Source of the DNA: Cellulomonas sp. NTE-D12
Lineage (GTDB): Bacteria > Actinomycetota > Actinomycetes > Actinomycetales > Cellulomonadaceae
DNA: 64,000 nucleotides
Direction: 5' to 3'
NCBI RefSeq assembly: GCF_027923705.1
Contig: NZ_AP026442.1
Span: 2,170,001 to 2,234,000 of the forward strand
Position 1 is the stretch's first letter. Each line of letters begins with the position of its first letter. Of the stretch, positions 26,275 through 35,378 are shown one piece after another. A program made the position numbers and the translations under genes. The notes under the pieces were generated by a model, which worked only from the letters and a program-made list of their open reading frames with translations, ran no database searches and was not told the origin of the DNA.

Positions 26275-27597
26275 TCAGAAGCGGACCCGGACCGCCTCGC
26301 CGTGCGCCGGCAGCCGCTCCGCGTCGGCGAGCGCGACCACGCGGTCCGCCACCGCGGCGAGCGCCCCGGCGTCGTACTCGACCACCTGCACCGGGCGGAC
26401 GAACGAGTGGACACCCAGCCCGCTGGTGAAGTGCGACGAGCCCCCGGTCGGCAGCACGTGGTTCGACCCGGCCATGTAGTCCCCGAGCGACACCGGCGAG
26501 TACGGGCCGACGAAGATGGCACCGGCGCTCGTCACCTGCTCGGCGAGCGCGGCCGCGTCCTCCGTCTGGATCTCCAGGTGCTCGGCACCGTACGCGTTGA
26601 CCACTTCGAGCCCCGCGCGGACGTCGTCCACCAGGACGATCGCGGACTGCGTGCCCGCCAGGGCCGTCCGCACGCGCTCGGCGTTCGCCGTCACGGGCAC
26701 CAGCTGAGCCAGCGCGGCGTCCACGGCGTCGGCGAGCGCCGACGACGGGGTGACGAGCACCGCCGCCGCGAGCGGGTCGTGCTCCGCCTGCGAGATCAGG
26801 TCCGCCGCGACATGGCGGGGATCGGCGGAGTGGTCCGCGAGGATGGCGATCTCGGTGGGTCCCGCCTCCGCGTCGATGCCCACACGCCCTCGGACCAGGC
26901 GCTTGGCGGCTGCGACGTAGACGTTGCCCGGTCCCGTGACCACGTCCACGGGCTCGCACAGCACCGCACCGTCGCGGTCGTCCTCCCCGACCGCGCCGTA
27001 GGCGAACATCGCCACCGCCTGGGCCCCACCGACGGCGTACACCTCGTCCACACCCAGCAGCGCGCACGTGCCCAGCACCACGGGGTCCGGGAGTCCGCCA
27101 CGGTCCTTCTGCGGCGGCGAGGCGACGGCCAGCGACCCGACCCCGGCCTCCTGCGCCGCGACCACGTTCATCACCACCGACGACGGGTAGACGGCCAGGC
27201 CGCCGGGGACGTACAGCCCGACCCGCCGCACCGGGATCCAGCGCTGCCGCACCTGGGCGCCGGGCGCGAGGTCCGTGACCAACGGCGCGGGCCGCTGCGC
27301 GGCGTGCACCTGGCGGACGCGACGGATCGTCTCCTCCAGGGCGGCGCGGATCTCCGGTGCGAGCGCCTCGACCGCTCCCGCGAGGACGTCCGCGGGCACC
27401 CGGAGGTGCTCGGGGCGCACACCGTCGAACCGCTCCCCCAGCTCCCGGAGCGCGACCGCACCGCGGGTCCGCACCGCCTCCAGCACGGGGAGCACCGCGG
27501 CGACGGCGTGCTCGACGTCCAGCTCCGCCCGAGGAAGCGCGTCGATCAGCTCACGTCGGGACAGGGAACGGCCGCGCAGGTCGATGCGGGAGATCAC
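26275..27597 (-). CDS. hisD: Histidinol dehydrogenase
   Basis: Zinc enzyme performing the last two oxidations to histidine, 440 residues. VGLYVPGGLAVYPSSVVMN and the signature region DAEAGPTEIAILAD with zinc/substrate residues AEHDP and GGSSHFTSGLGVHSF are all present. GTG 27597 follows TAGACT at seven bases. It is transcribed toward hisC, with its own leaderless promoter. Confidence 0.97.
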   Translation of the reverse strand: MISRIDLRGRSLSRRELIDALPRAELDVEHAVAAVLPVLEAVRTRGAVALRELGERFDGVRPEHLRVPADVLAGAVEALAPEIRAALEETIRRVRQVHAAQRPAPLVTDLAPGAQVRQRWIPVRRVGLYVPGGLAVYPSSVVMNVVAAQEAGVGSLAVASPPQKDRGGLPDPVVLGTCALLGVDEVYAVGGAQAVAMFAYGAVGEDDRDGAVLCEPVDVVTGPGNVYVAAAKRLVRGRVGIDAEAGPTEIAILADHSADPRHVAADLISQAEHDPLAAAVLVTPSSALADAVDAALAQLVPVTANAERVRTALAGTQSAIVLVDDVRAGLEVVNAYGAEHLEIQTEDAAALAEQVTSAGAIFVGPYSPVSLGDYMAGSNHVLPTGGSSHFTSGLGVHSFVRPVQVVEYDAGALAAVADRVVALADAERLPAHGEAVRVRF

Positions 27598-27604
27598 GGG
27601 GCGC

Positions 27605-27610
27605 AGTCTA
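27605..27610 (-). promoter_or_regulatory. -10 element TAGACT, leaderless promoter of hisD
   Basis: TAGACT followed by seven bases and GTG on the minus strand; no Shine-Dalgarno sequence. Confidence 0.65.
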
Positions 27611-27666
27611 GGCGGGGCCCCCGAGACCGGCCCGGGGCGTCCGAGCCCGCGTGCGGCGCTCCCTCC

Positions 27667-30600
27667 TCAGGAGGCCAGGCAGCTCGGTCCCAGCAGCGCC
27701 TTCAGGTCGCCGAAGAGGGCCGGGGTGCGCTCCACGCGCAGGCCGTCGCCGAGCCGCATCACCGTCGCGCGGCCCGGGCTCGTCAGCCGCAGCCGAACCT
27801 CGGTGACGCCGGGATGCGTGCCCAGCACCTCCCGCAGCCGCTCGACCACCGGCGGTGTGCACCGCGCCACCGGAAGCGAGACGAGCAGCGGAGCGTCCGT
27901 GCCCTGCGAGATGTCCGGCAGGGTCACCTCGTTCGCCTGCAGCTGCAGCTGCTCGTCCCGGCGTCGCACCCGGCCGCGCACGACGAGCACGGCGTCCTCG
28001 GCCAGCACGGTGGAGTACGCCAGGTACGTCTCGCCGAAGAAGAGGACCTCGATCGAGCCCTCCATGTCCTCCAGCGTGATCACGGCCCACGGGTTCCCCT
28101 GCTTGGACATCTTGCGCTGGAGCGACGTGACGAGGCCCGCCACGACCACCATCGAGCCGTCCGGCCGCGCCTCGTCTGCGAGCAGCGTGGCGATCGACAC
28201 GTCCGCCGCCGTCGTGAGCACGTGCTCCAGCCCGGACAGCGGGTGGTCGGACACGTACAGGCCCAACATCTCCCGCTCGAACTGCAGCCGCTGCCGCTTG
28301 TCCCAGTCCGGGACGTCCGGCACGGTGACCGCGAACCCGGGACCGCTGTCCGCGCCGCCGCCCATCAGATCGGCGAACAGGTCGAACTGACCTTCCGCCT
28401 CCTTGCGCTTCACGCCGATGACGGAGTCGACAGCCTGCTCGTGCACCAGCAGCAGCCCGCGTCGGGTGTGGCCCAGCGAGTCGAACGCACCCGCCTTGAT
28501 CAGCGACTCGATGGTGCGCTTGTTGCACACCACGGCCGGCACCTTGTCCAGGAAGTCGGTGAAGGAGGTGAACGCCCCCTTCTCCTCGCGCGCCTTGACG
28601 ATCGCGTCCACCACGTTGGCGCCCACGTTGCGCACGGCCGTCAGACCGAACCGGATGTCGTCGCCGACGGCCGTGAACAGGGCGGAGGAGGAGTTGACGT
28701 CCGGGGGCAGCACCGTGATGCCCATGTGCCGGCACTCGCCGAGGTACAGCGCGGACTTGTCCTTGTCGTCGCGCACGCTCGTCAGCAGGGCGGCCATGTA
28801 CTCGGTCGGGTAGTTCGCCTTGAGGAACGCCGTCCAGTACGACACCACCCCGTACGCCGCGGAGTGCGCCTTGTTGAACGCGTAGCCGGCGAACGGGACC
28901 AGGGTGTCCCACACCGCCTGGATCGCCGCGTCGGAGTAGCCGTTCGCGCGGCACCCCGCCTGGAACGGGATGAACTCCTTCTCGAGGATCTCCTTCTTCT
29001 TCTTGCCCATCGCGCGGCGGAGCAGGTCGGCCTGGCCCAGCGTGTAGCCGGCCAGCTTCTGTGCGGCGCGCTGCACCTGCTCCTGGTAGACGATCAGCCC
29101 GTGGGTGATCCCCACGACGTCCTGCAGCGGCTCCTCGAGCTCGGGGTGGATCGGCTCGACGTTCTGCAGCTTGTTCTTGCGCAGCGCGTAGTTGATGTGC
29201 GAGTTCATGCCCATCGGACCGGGCCGGTACAGGGCGATGACGGCGGAGATGTCCTCGAAGTTGTCCGGTCGCATCTGGCGCAGCAGCGAGCGCATCGGGC
29301 CGCCGTCCAGCTGGAAGACCCCGAGCGTGTCGCCGCGCGCCAGCAGGTCGTACGTCGGCTGGTCGTCGAGCGGCGTGTCCTCGATGAGGATCGCCGGCTT
29401 GCCGTTCGCGACGATGTTCGCCAGCGCGTCGTCCAGGATCGTCAGGTTCCGCAGACCGAGGAAGTCCATCTTGATCAGGCCCAGAGCCTCGGACGCCGGC
29501 TGGTCGAACTGCGTGATGATCGCGCCGTCCTGCGGGCGCTTCATGATCGGGACGACGTCCGTCAGCGGGACGCTCGACATGATCACGCCGGCCGCGTGCA
29601 CCCCCCACTGCCGCTTGAGGTTCTCCAGCCCTCGCGCCGTCTCCAGCACGCGCTGCGCCTCGGGGTCGGCCGCGACGACCTGGCGGAACTCCTCGGCCTC
29701 CGCGTACCGCGGGTGCTCGGGGTCGTACATGCCGGACAGCGGGATGTCCTTGCCCATGACCGCCGGCGGCATGGCCTTGGTCAGCTTGTCGCCCATGGCG
29801 AAGGGGAAGCCGAGCACCCGCGAGGAGTCCTTGAGGGCCTGCTTCGCCTTGATGGTCCCGTAGGTGACGATCTGGGAGACCCGGTCCTCGCCGTACTTCT
29901 CCGTGACGTAGCGGATCACCTCGCCGCGCCGACGCTCGTCGAAGTCGACGTCGACGTCCGGCCAGGAGATGCGCTCGGGGTTGAGGAACCGCTCGAAGAT
30001 CAGCCCGTGCTTGAGCGGGTCGAGCTCGGTGATGCCCATCGCGTACGACGCCATCGAGCCCGCCGCGGACCCACGACCCGGTCCGACGCGGATCCCCTGC
30101 GACTTCGACCAGTTGATGAAGTCGGCGACGACGAGGAAGTACCCGGAGAAGCCGAGCTGCGTGATGACGCCGGTCTCGTACTCCGCCTGGCGGCGCACGT
30201 CCTCCGGCACCTCGCCGTGGTAGCGCCGCTGCAGGCCGCGCTCCACCTCCTTGATGAACCAGGAGTCCTCGTTCTCCCCCGGCGGGGTGTCGAACCGGGG
30301 CATGTAGTTCACGCCCGTCGTGAACTCGACCTCGCACTGCTCGGCGATCCGCAGGGTGTTGTCGCACGCCTCGGGCAGCTCGGCCCAGGTGCGCCGCATC
30401 TGCTCCGCCGACTGCAGGTAGTAGCCCGTCCCCCCGAAGGCGAACCGGCTGCCACCCTGGTCGGACGTCGGCTCGTCCAGCGTCGAGCCGGACTGCACCG
30501 CGAGCAGCACCTCGTGCGCGTGGGCGTCCTCCTCGCGCGTGTAGTGCAGGTCGTTGGTGGCGACGAGCGGTGCGCTGAGCGCCTCGGCGATGCGCAGCAG

Positions 30601-31236
30601 GTCCTTGATCACCCGGCGCTCGATGTCGAGCCCGTGGTCCATCAGCTCGACGTAGAAGTACTCCTTGCCGAAGATGTCCTGCAGCTCTCCGGCGGCGCGC
30701 AGCGCCTCGTCGAACTGACCCAGCCGCAGCCGGGTCTGCACCTCGCTGGAGGGGCAGCCGGAGGTGGCGATCAGGCCGTCGGCGTAGCGCGACAGCAGCT
30801 CGCGGTCCATCCGGGGCCACTTGCCCATCTGGCCCTCGAGGGACGCCTGAGACCCGAGCCGGAAGAGGTTGTGCATGCCCGCGGTGGTCCGGGACAGCAG
30901 GGTGAGGTGGGTGTACGCCCCGCGCGCGGAGACGTCGTCGGCCGCCTGGTGCGCCTCGCCCCACCGGACCCTGGTCTGGTCGAACCGGCTGGTGCCCGGG
31001 GTGACGTACGCCTCGACGCCGATGATCGGCTTGATCCCGTGGGCCTTGGCCTTCTGCCAGAACTCGAACGCGCCGAAGAGGTAGCCGTGGTCGGTGATCG
31101 CCATGGCCTTCTGGCCCAGGCGTTCCGCCTCGTCGAACAGCTCGCCGATCCGTGCCGCGCCGTCCAGCATCGAGTACTCGGTGTGCACGTGGAGGTGGAC
31201 GAAGTCGGTGCTCTTCGAGCCACCCGCCGCTGCCAT
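27667..31236 (-). CDS. dnaE: DNA polymerase III alpha subunit (DnaE1)
   Basis: Replicative polymerase, 1,189 residues. The N-terminal PHP domain keeps its metal ligands in HLHVHTEYS (14-22), ITDHGYLFG (47-55) and TNDLHYT (228-234). Actinobacterial DnaE1 uses this domain as the proofreading exonuclease, which is likely here. The palm catalytic Asp residues lie in PDVDVDFD (426-433). A helix-hairpin-helix region and an OB fold (about 1,000-1,100, AGLVTSLQRKMSKQGNPWA) follow. ATG 31236 has TAGGAT seven bases upstream; a start at 31260 is rejected. Confidence 0.97.
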   Translation of the reverse strand: MAAAGGSKSTDFVHLHVHTEYSMLDGAARIGELFDEAERLGQKAMAITDHGYLFGAFEFWQKAKAHGIKPIIGVEAYVTPGTSRFDQTRVRWGEAHQAADDVSARGAYTHLTLLSRTTAGMHNLFRLGSQASLEGQMGKWPRMDRELLSRYADGLIATSGCPSSEVQTRLRLGQFDEALRAAGELQDIFGKEYFYVELMDHGLDIERRVIKDLLRIAEALSAPLVATNDLHYTREEDAHAHEVLLAVQSGSTLDEPTSDQGGSRFAFGGTGYYLQSAEQMRRTWAELPEACDNTLRIAEQCEVEFTTGVNYMPRFDTPPGENEDSWFIKEVERGLQRRYHGEVPEDVRRQAEYETGVITQLGFSGYFLVVADFINWSKSQGIRVGPGRGSAAGSMASYAMGITELDPLKHGLIFERFLNPERISWPDVDVDFDERRRGEVIRYVTEKYGEDRVSQIVTYGTIKAKQALKDSSRVLGFPFAMGDKLTKAMPPAVMGKDIPLSGMYDPEHPRYAEAEEFRQVVAADPEAQRVLETARGLENLKRQWGVHAAGVIMSSVPLTDVVPIMKRPQDGAIITQFDQPASEALGLIKMDFLGLRNLTILDDALANIVANGKPAILIEDTPLDDQPTYDLLARGDTLGVFQLDGGPMRSLLRQMRPDNFEDISAVIALYRPGPMGMNSHINYALRKNKLQNVEPIHPELEEPLQDVVGITHGLIVYQEQVQRAAQKLAGYTLGQADLLRRAMGKKKKEILEKEFIPFQAGCRANGYSDAAIQAVWDTLVPFAGYAFNKAHSAAYGVVSYWTAFLKANYPTEYMAALLTSVRDDKDKSALYLGECRHMGITVLPPDVNSSSALFTAVGDDIRFGLTAVRNVGANVVDAIVKAREEKGAFTSFTDFLDKVPAVVCNKRTIESLIKAGAFDSLGHTRRGLLLVHEQAVDSVIGVKRKEAEGQFDLFADLMGGGADSGPGFAVTVPDVPDWDKRQRLQFEREMLGLYVSDHPLSGLEHVLTTAADVSIATLLADEARPDGSMVVVAGLVTSLQRKMSKQGNPWAVITLEDMEGSIEVLFFGETYLAYSTVLAEDAVLVVRGRVRRRDEQLQLQANEVTLPDISQGTDAPLLVSLPVARCTPPVVERLREVLGTHPGVTEVRLRLTSPGRATVMRLGDGLRVERTPALFGDLKALLGPSCLAS

Positions 31237-31243
31237 GCGGGCG

Positions 31244-31249
31244 ATCCTA
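31244..31249 (-). promoter_or_regulatory. -10 element TAGGAT, leaderless promoter of dnaE
   Basis: TAGGAT, seven bases, then ATG on the minus strand, within the 64-bp gap after the pseudouridine synthase gene. Confidence 0.6.
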
Positions 31250-31300
31250 CGTCGCCCCACCGACGCCCCCCGGTGTGTCGTCGGGTGTGCCGCGGCGGGG

Positions 31301-32236
31301 TCAGCGATACGTCGAGCGCAGCTCGTCCAGGGCGTGCTGGAGGTCCTGCGGGTACTCGCTGACGACCTCGAGCCAGCTGCCCGTCGCCGGGTGCTCGAAG
31401 CCGAGGCGGACGGCGTGCAACCACTGCCGAGTGAGCCCCAGCCGCTGCGCCAGCGCCGGATCGGCGCCGTAGGTGACGTCCCCGACCAACGGGTGGCGCA
31501 GCGCCGCGAAGTGCACGCGGATCTGGTGGGTGCGGCCCGTCTCGAGGTGGACCTCCGTGAGCGAGGCCCCGGGGAGCGCCTCGATCACCTCGTAGTGCGT
31601 CACCGACGGCTTCCCGTCCGCGACCACCGCGAACCTCCAGTCCGACGACGGGTGCCGCCCGATGGGGGCGTCGATCGTGCCGGTCGCCGGCGACGGATGC
31701 CCCTGGGCCAGCGCGTGGTAGACCTTCTCGACCGTGCGCTCCTTGAAGGCGCGCTTCAGGGCCGTGTACGCGCGCTCGCTCTTGGCGACCACCATCAGCC
31801 CGGAGGTGCCGACGTCCAGCCGGTGCACGACACCCTGCCGCTCGGCGGCCCCCGACGTGGACACCCGGTAGCCCGCAGCGGCGAGCGCCCCGACCACCGT
31901 CGGGCCGGTCCAGCCCGGCGACGGGTGCGCCGCCACCCCCACGGGCTTGTCGACGACCACCAGGTCGTCGTCGTCGTACCGGACCACCATCCCCGGCACC
32001 GGTTCCGGCGGCGCAGCGGCCTTGGCCGATGCCACGTCGGGGAGCTCCACCTCGAGCCACCCGCCCGCGACGAGGCGGTCCGACTTGCCGAGCGGCCGGC
32101 CGTCCAGGGCGACGGCGCCCGCCTCCACCAGGTCGGCCGCCCGCGTGCGGGACAGGCCGAGCAGCCGTGCCACGGCAGCGTCCGCCCGTTCCCCGGCGAG
32201 ACCGTCCGGCACGGGCAGGCTCCGTCGCTCGCTCAC
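31301..32236 (-). CDS. rluD: RluA-family 23S rRNA pseudouridine synthase (RluD-like)
   Basis: 311 residues. An S4 RNA-binding domain (about 16-66) precedes the catalytic domain, where Asp141 in VVHRLDVGTSGLMVV is the nucleophile. LVVVDKPVGVAAHP and LETGRTHQIRVH are also diagnostic. RluD modifies helix 69; the exact site here is inferred from the lspA-rluD pairing, which is common in actinobacteria. GTG 32236 overlaps the lspA stop (GTGA). Confidence 0.9.
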   Translation of the reverse strand: MSERRSLPVPDGLAGERADAAVARLLGLSRTRAADLVEAGAVALDGRPLGKSDRLVAGGWLEVELPDVASAKAAAPPEPVPGMVVRYDDDDLVVVDKPVGVAAHPSPGWTGPTVVGALAAAGYRVSTSGAAERQGVVHRLDVGTSGLMVVAKSERAYTALKRAFKERTVEKVYHALAQGHPSPATGTIDAPIGRHPSSDWRFAVVADGKPSVTHYEVIEALPGASLTEVHLETGRTHQIRVHFAALRHPLVGDVTYGADPALAQRLGLTRQWLHAVRLGFEHPATGSWLEVVSEYPQDLQHALDELRSTYR

Positions 32237-32886
32237 TGCGGGACGTCGTCCGCCGACGCGGCCGCCCCGCCCCGCGCCACGCGCTCCGGCCTGCTGCCGT
32301 CCAGCTGGACACCGCGCATGGTCTGGAGCACCACCAGGACGGCGGCCACGACGATCGCCACGTCGGCGACGTTCCCGACGAAGAGGTGTCCGTAGGCGAT
32401 GAAGTCGACGACGTGCCCGCGCGCAGGCCCTGGCGCCCGGACCAGCCGGTCGACCAGGTTGCCCACCGCGCCGCCGAGCAGCAGGCCGAACGCGAGCGCC
32501 CACCCGGTGGAGCCGAGCCGCCGCGACACCCGCACGACGACCACCACGACGGTCGCGGCGATGATCGTCAGCACCCACGTCATGCCGGTCGCGATCGACA
32601 GCGCGGCACCGGGGTTGAACACCAGCTGCAGCCCCAGGAGGCTGTCGAGCACCGGACGACGCAGACCGTCCGCCAGTGCACGGAGCGCCCACGCCTTCGT
32701 CAGCTGGTCGACCACCAGCACCAGCGCCGCGAGGACGACGACGAGACCGAGCAGCCGCCGGTGCGCAGGCGACCCGGCCGCGACCGGAGGCACGGCCGCG
32801 CTCCCGGCCCGCGCAGACCGTGAAGGGTCTGCATCGGCCTGCTGGGCGGTACCGGGGATCGGTCGTGGCTCGTCAGGCGTGGGCAC
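32233..32886 (-). CDS. lspA: Lipoprotein signal peptidase II
   Basis: Aspartyl membrane protease that cuts prolipoprotein signal peptides. 217 residues with four membrane segments after a hydrophilic N-terminal extension of about 42 residues. Catalytic Asp146 (GGAVGNLVDRL) and Asp175 (VGNVADVAI), plus FNPGAALS (90-97), are intact. The C-terminal tail (about 195-217) is hydrophilic. Position six bases after TAGACT fixes GTG 32886. Confidence 0.95.
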   Translation of the reverse strand: MPTPDEPRPIPGTAQQADADPSRSARAGSAAVPPVAAGSPAHRRLLGLVVVLAALVLVVDQLTKAWALRALADGLRRPVLDSLLGLQLVFNPGAALSIATGMTWVLTIIAATVVVVVVRVSRRLGSTGWALAFGLLLGGAVGNLVDRLVRAPGPARGHVVDFIAYGHLFVGNVADVAIVVAAVLVVLQTMRGVQLDGSRPERVARGGAAASADDVPQ

Positions 32887-32892
32887 CGCAGG

Positions 32893-32898
32893 AGTCTA
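32893..32898 (-). promoter_or_regulatory. -10 element TAGACT, leaderless promoter of lspA-rluD
   Basis: TAGACT, six bases, then GTG on the minus strand, in the 20-bp gap after the DksA-like gene. Confidence 0.65.
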
Positions 32899-32906
32899 CG
32901 GGCGCG

Positions 32907-33362
32907 TCAGCGCCGTTCCTCGCGCTGCTTGCACTCGACGCAGAGCGTGGCCCGCGGGAACGCCTGCAGCCGAGCCTTGCCGATCGGCTTGCCGCAGGAC
33001 TCGCAGGCGCCGTACGTCCCCGCCGCGATCCGCTCCAGGGCGTGACGCGTCTGCTCGAGCAGGTCGCGGGTGTTGTTCACCAGCGTCAGCTCGTGCTCGC
33101 GCTCGAGCGCCGAGGACCCGTAGTCGGCCTGGTCGTCACCGGCCCCGTCGCCGGAGTGCCGCAGCAGCTCGGACAGCTCGGCGTCGGCGTTCACCAGCTC
33201 GCCCTCGAGCCGCGCGCGCTCCGCCGCCAGCTCGTCGGCGACCTCCGTCACCTCGGCCGCCGTCCACGGCTTCTCACCGTCCCGTACGGGGAACTGCTTC
33301 ACCATCGTGCTCAGGTCCTTGGTCTCGCCGCTCGCGGTGAGCGTGGTGAGTGCCTCGTTCAT
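32907..33362 (-). CDS. DksA/TraR-type C4 zinc-finger protein
   Basis: 151 residues. A helical region (about 37-115) rich in Glu, Ala and Leu should form the coiled-coil arm. The C-terminal finger has Cys120, Cys123, Cys141 and Cys144 (CESCGKPIGKARLQAFP then LCVEC). DksA proteins enter the RNA polymerase secondary channel; an effect on transcription is inferred. ATG 33362 has AGGGGGG about 11 nt upstream. A palindrome overlaps the probable -10 further upstream. Confidence 0.88.
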   Translation of the reverse strand: MNEALTTLTASGETKDLSTMVKQFPVRDGEKPWTAAEVTEVADELAAERARLEGELVNADAELSELLRHSGDGAGDDQADYGSSALEREHELTLVNNTRDLLEQTRHALERIAAGTYGACESCGKPIGKARLQAFPRATLCVECKQREERR

Positions 33363-33392
33363 GGCCGTCGGTCCCCCCTCGCTGGAGTCACG

Positions 33393-33404
33393 CGAATGTA
33401 TTCG
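33393..33404 (-). promoter_or_regulatory. Palindrome over TACATT -10 of the DksA-like gene
   Basis: CGAAT-GT-ATTCG is a perfect 12-bp palindrome about 30 bp before the start codon, and it contains TACATT, a good -10, on the minus strand. It could be an operator; the regulator is unknown. Confidence 0.45.
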
Positions 33405-33576
33405 TGTGCAGGCCGGAGCACAACAGGACACGCACCCGTTCGCCCGCGGTGACCGGCTGAAGTCTCGCGGAACCTGCCGCGCATGCCCGGTTCCGGCCTC
33501 GGCGCAGGTCAGGGACGCGAGCCGCGACGACCTCGCACCGGCCGGACCACGAGGTGGCGACGCCGCAGACGCACGA

Positions 33577-33608
33577 CCGCCCGGCACCCCAGGAGGGGTG
33601 CCGGGCGG
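33577..33608 (-). terminator. Strong hairpin after divIVA, end of the dcw cluster
   Basis: A perfect 14-bp inverted repeat (arms 33577-33590 and 33595-33608, loop AGGA) begins 37 bp after the divIVA stop. It lacks a U tract, as is common for actinobacterial terminators. The rest of 33363-33645 (283 bp) holds the DksA-like promoter region and nothing else I can support. Confidence 0.75.
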
Positions 33609-33645
33609 CTCGACGACGACGCTGCGGCCGCGGGAGGCCGCTGAC

Positions 33646-34326
33646 TCAGATGCCCTGGACCTCGCCCACGGGCTGCGCCTGGCCGCTGCGCGGGGGCAGC
33701 GCGTTGCCGCGGTTGTCCAGGTCGCCGAGGAGGTTCTCGAGGTAGCTCTTCAGACGCGTGCGGTAGTCGCGCTCGAACACCCGCAGCTCGTCGATCTTGC
33801 GCTCGAGCAGCGACCGCTCCTGCTCCAGCTGGCCGAGCGTCCGCTGGGAGGTCTCCTCCGCCTCGCGGACGATGTGGGTCGCACGGGACTTGGCCTCGTT
33901 GATCAGGCGGTCGGACTCCTCCTGACCGCTGCGCACGTAGTCGTCGTGCAGCTTCTGCGCCAGCGCGAGCATCCCGGTGGCGGACTCGGGCTCGTTGCGG
34001 GGCGCCGGTGCCGTGACCGCCGGGATGGGGGGCGCGACTGCGGCGACGGGAGCGGGCGCGGGGGCCTGGACGGGCTCCGGGACGGGAGCGGGCTCCGGCT
34101 TCGGCGCGGGCGGCTGCTGCTGCGCGCCGGTGCGGCTCAGCTCCGCGATCCGACGCTCGGCTGCCGCGAGCTTCGTCTTGAGGTCCTCGTTCTCGTTCTG
34201 CACTTCGCGCAGGGTGTTGACGATCTCGTCGAGAAAGTCGTCGACCTCGTCCTGGTCGTACCCCTCGCGGAACTTCGTCGACTGGAACTTCTTGTTCAGG
34301 ACGTCGTCTGCGGTCAGCAGTGCCAT
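33646..34326 (-). CDS. wag31: DivIVA/Wag31 polar growth protein
   Basis: Cytoplasmic coiled-coil protein that marks poles and septa and directs cell-wall synthesis. 226 residues. The N-terminal lipid-binding domain (about 1-60) includes FREGYDQDEVDDFLDEIVNTL. Then come a first coiled coil (to about 72), a Pro/Ala-rich linker (about 75-115) and a second coiled coil (about 118-205, LHDDYVRSGQEESDRLINEAK). ATG 34326 has AGAGGTGA upstream. The 199 bp upstream, after yggT, show no other gene; a separate promoter is likely there. Confidence 0.95.
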   Translation of the reverse strand: MALLTADDVLNKKFQSTKFREGYDQDEVDDFLDEIVNTLREVQNENEDLKTKLAAAERRIAELSRTGAQQQPPAPKPEPAPVPEPVQAPAPAPVAAVAPPIPAVTAPAPRNEPESATGMLALAQKLHDDYVRSGQEESDRLINEAKSRATHIVREAEETSQRTLGQLEQERSLLERKIDELRVFERDYRTRLKSYLENLLGDLDNRGNALPPRSGQAQPVGEVQGI

Positions 34327-34525
34327 CGTCGTCACCTCTGTCGGTCGTGCTGCTAGGCCGGCGGCAGTCCACCGACCGCCTCGGGCCACCGTAGCGGACA
34401 ATCGGCGAGCCGGACTCCCCCCGACACGCGTGCGGTCCGGGTGAGGAGCGGGGCCTTGCCGCGGCCCTCCGGCGCCCGTTCACCGCTGTTCGGCCGGGCG
34501 CGACCCACGCTCGACCCCTTCTGTC

Positions 34526-34801
34526 CTATATGACCGAGAGCAGCACGATGCAGATGAGGAACAGCACGGTGAACGCCAGGTCGAGCTGCACCGGTCCGAG
34601 CCGCAGCGGGGGCAGGAAGCGCCGGAGCAGGCGTAGCGGCGGGTCCGTGACGGTATAGGTCGCCTCGGCGACCACCAGAGCCACGCCCGTCGGGCGCCAC
34701 GTGCGGGCGAAGACCTGGACCCAGTCGAGCACCATGCGCACGAGCAGGATCAGGAAGAAGACCAGGACCGCCAGGTGCAGGACGGCGCGGACCAGGCCCA
34801 C
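34526..34801 (-). CDS. YggT-family membrane protein
   Basis: 91 residues, with two membrane helices (about 8-26 and 70-90) separated by the typical loop DPPLRLLRRFLPPLRLGPVQLD, which holds the family P-x-R...P pattern. YggT proteins are linked to division and to osmotic tolerance, but the function is unsettled. It lies between sepF and divIVA in the standard actinobacterial order, three bases after the sepF stop. Confidence 0.9.
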   Translation of the reverse strand: MGLVRAVLHLAVLVFFLILLVRMVLDWVQVFARTWRPTGVALVVAEATYTVTDPPLRLLRRFLPPLRLGPVQLDLAFTVLFLICIVLLSVI

Positions 34802-34804
34802 CGG

Positions 34805-35281
34805 TCAGCTCTGGTTGTAGAAGCCGGGGCGCCCCGCCGCATCGGGGCCGTGCCCCTCACCGGAGACCTCGACCGTCGCCGGGGAGAGGAGGAACACCTT
34901 GCTGGTGACGCGCTCGATCGCCCCGTGCAGACCGAAGATCAGGCCGGCGGAGAAGTCGACGAGGCGCTTGGCGTCGGCGTCGTCCATGTCCGTGAGGTTC
35001 ATGATCACCGGGACCCCGTCCCGGAACGCCTCACCGATCTTGCGGGCGTCGTTGTACGAGCGCGGGTGGATCGTGGTGATCCGGCGCAGCTCGCTGGACG
35101 TCGCCGCAGCGACGGCGGCACCGGTGACGCGGGTGGGTCGCCGCAGCGGGGTGACCTGAGCCTCGAACTGGTCCGGCACCTCGGCCTCCTCGACGTCGTC
35201 CTCGACCCACTCGTCCTGCTCCTCGGGCCGCTCGTCGGCCAGACCGAGGTACAGCATCGTCTTCCGCAACGCTCCAGCCAT
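34805..35281 (-). CDS. sepF: Cell division protein SepF
   Basis: Membrane-associated FtsZ partner, 158 residues. The N-terminal amphipathic helix is MAGALRKTMLYLGLADE, with an acidic linker to about residue 45. The C-terminal SepF domain contains ITTIHPRSYNDARKIGEAFRDG and VIMNLTDMDDADAKRLVDFSAGL, which bind FtsZ and form the dimer. SepF takes the place of FtsA/ZipA as membrane tether in actinobacteria. ATG 35281 (GGGAG upstream) is preferred over ATG 35296. Confidence 0.95.
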   Translation of the reverse strand: MAGALRKTMLYLGLADERPEEQDEWVEDDVEEAEVPDQFEAQVTPLRRPTRVTGAAVAAATSSELRRITTIHPRSYNDARKIGEAFRDGVPVIMNLTDMDDADAKRLVDFSAGLIFGLHGAIERVTSKVFLLSPATVEVSGEGHGPDAAGRPGFYNQS

Positions 35282-35378
35282 CGCGTCTGCTCCCATCCTC
35301 CGGACGTCTCCGGTCCCCCACCCGTCCGGGTCGACCCCCGGAGACGGCGCAGCGCCACCGGCGGAAGCACTGCGCTCG

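Noticed and set aside
26302..31362. 1,686-residue open frame on the plus strand
   Set aside because: It is antisense to hisD and dnaE and rich in Arg, His and Val. Long antisense frames arise from high GC; it has no known motif and no ribosome binding site.
34440..34520. Possible tRNA in the yggT-divIVA gap
   Set aside because: No cloverleaf arms or TPsiC-type sequence could be found on either strand.
34353..34700. 115-residue minus-strand frame between yggT and divIVA
   Set aside because: It overlaps yggT, is rich in Pro/Ala/Arg, and shows no motif or ribosome binding site; the gap is more likely the divIVA promoter region.
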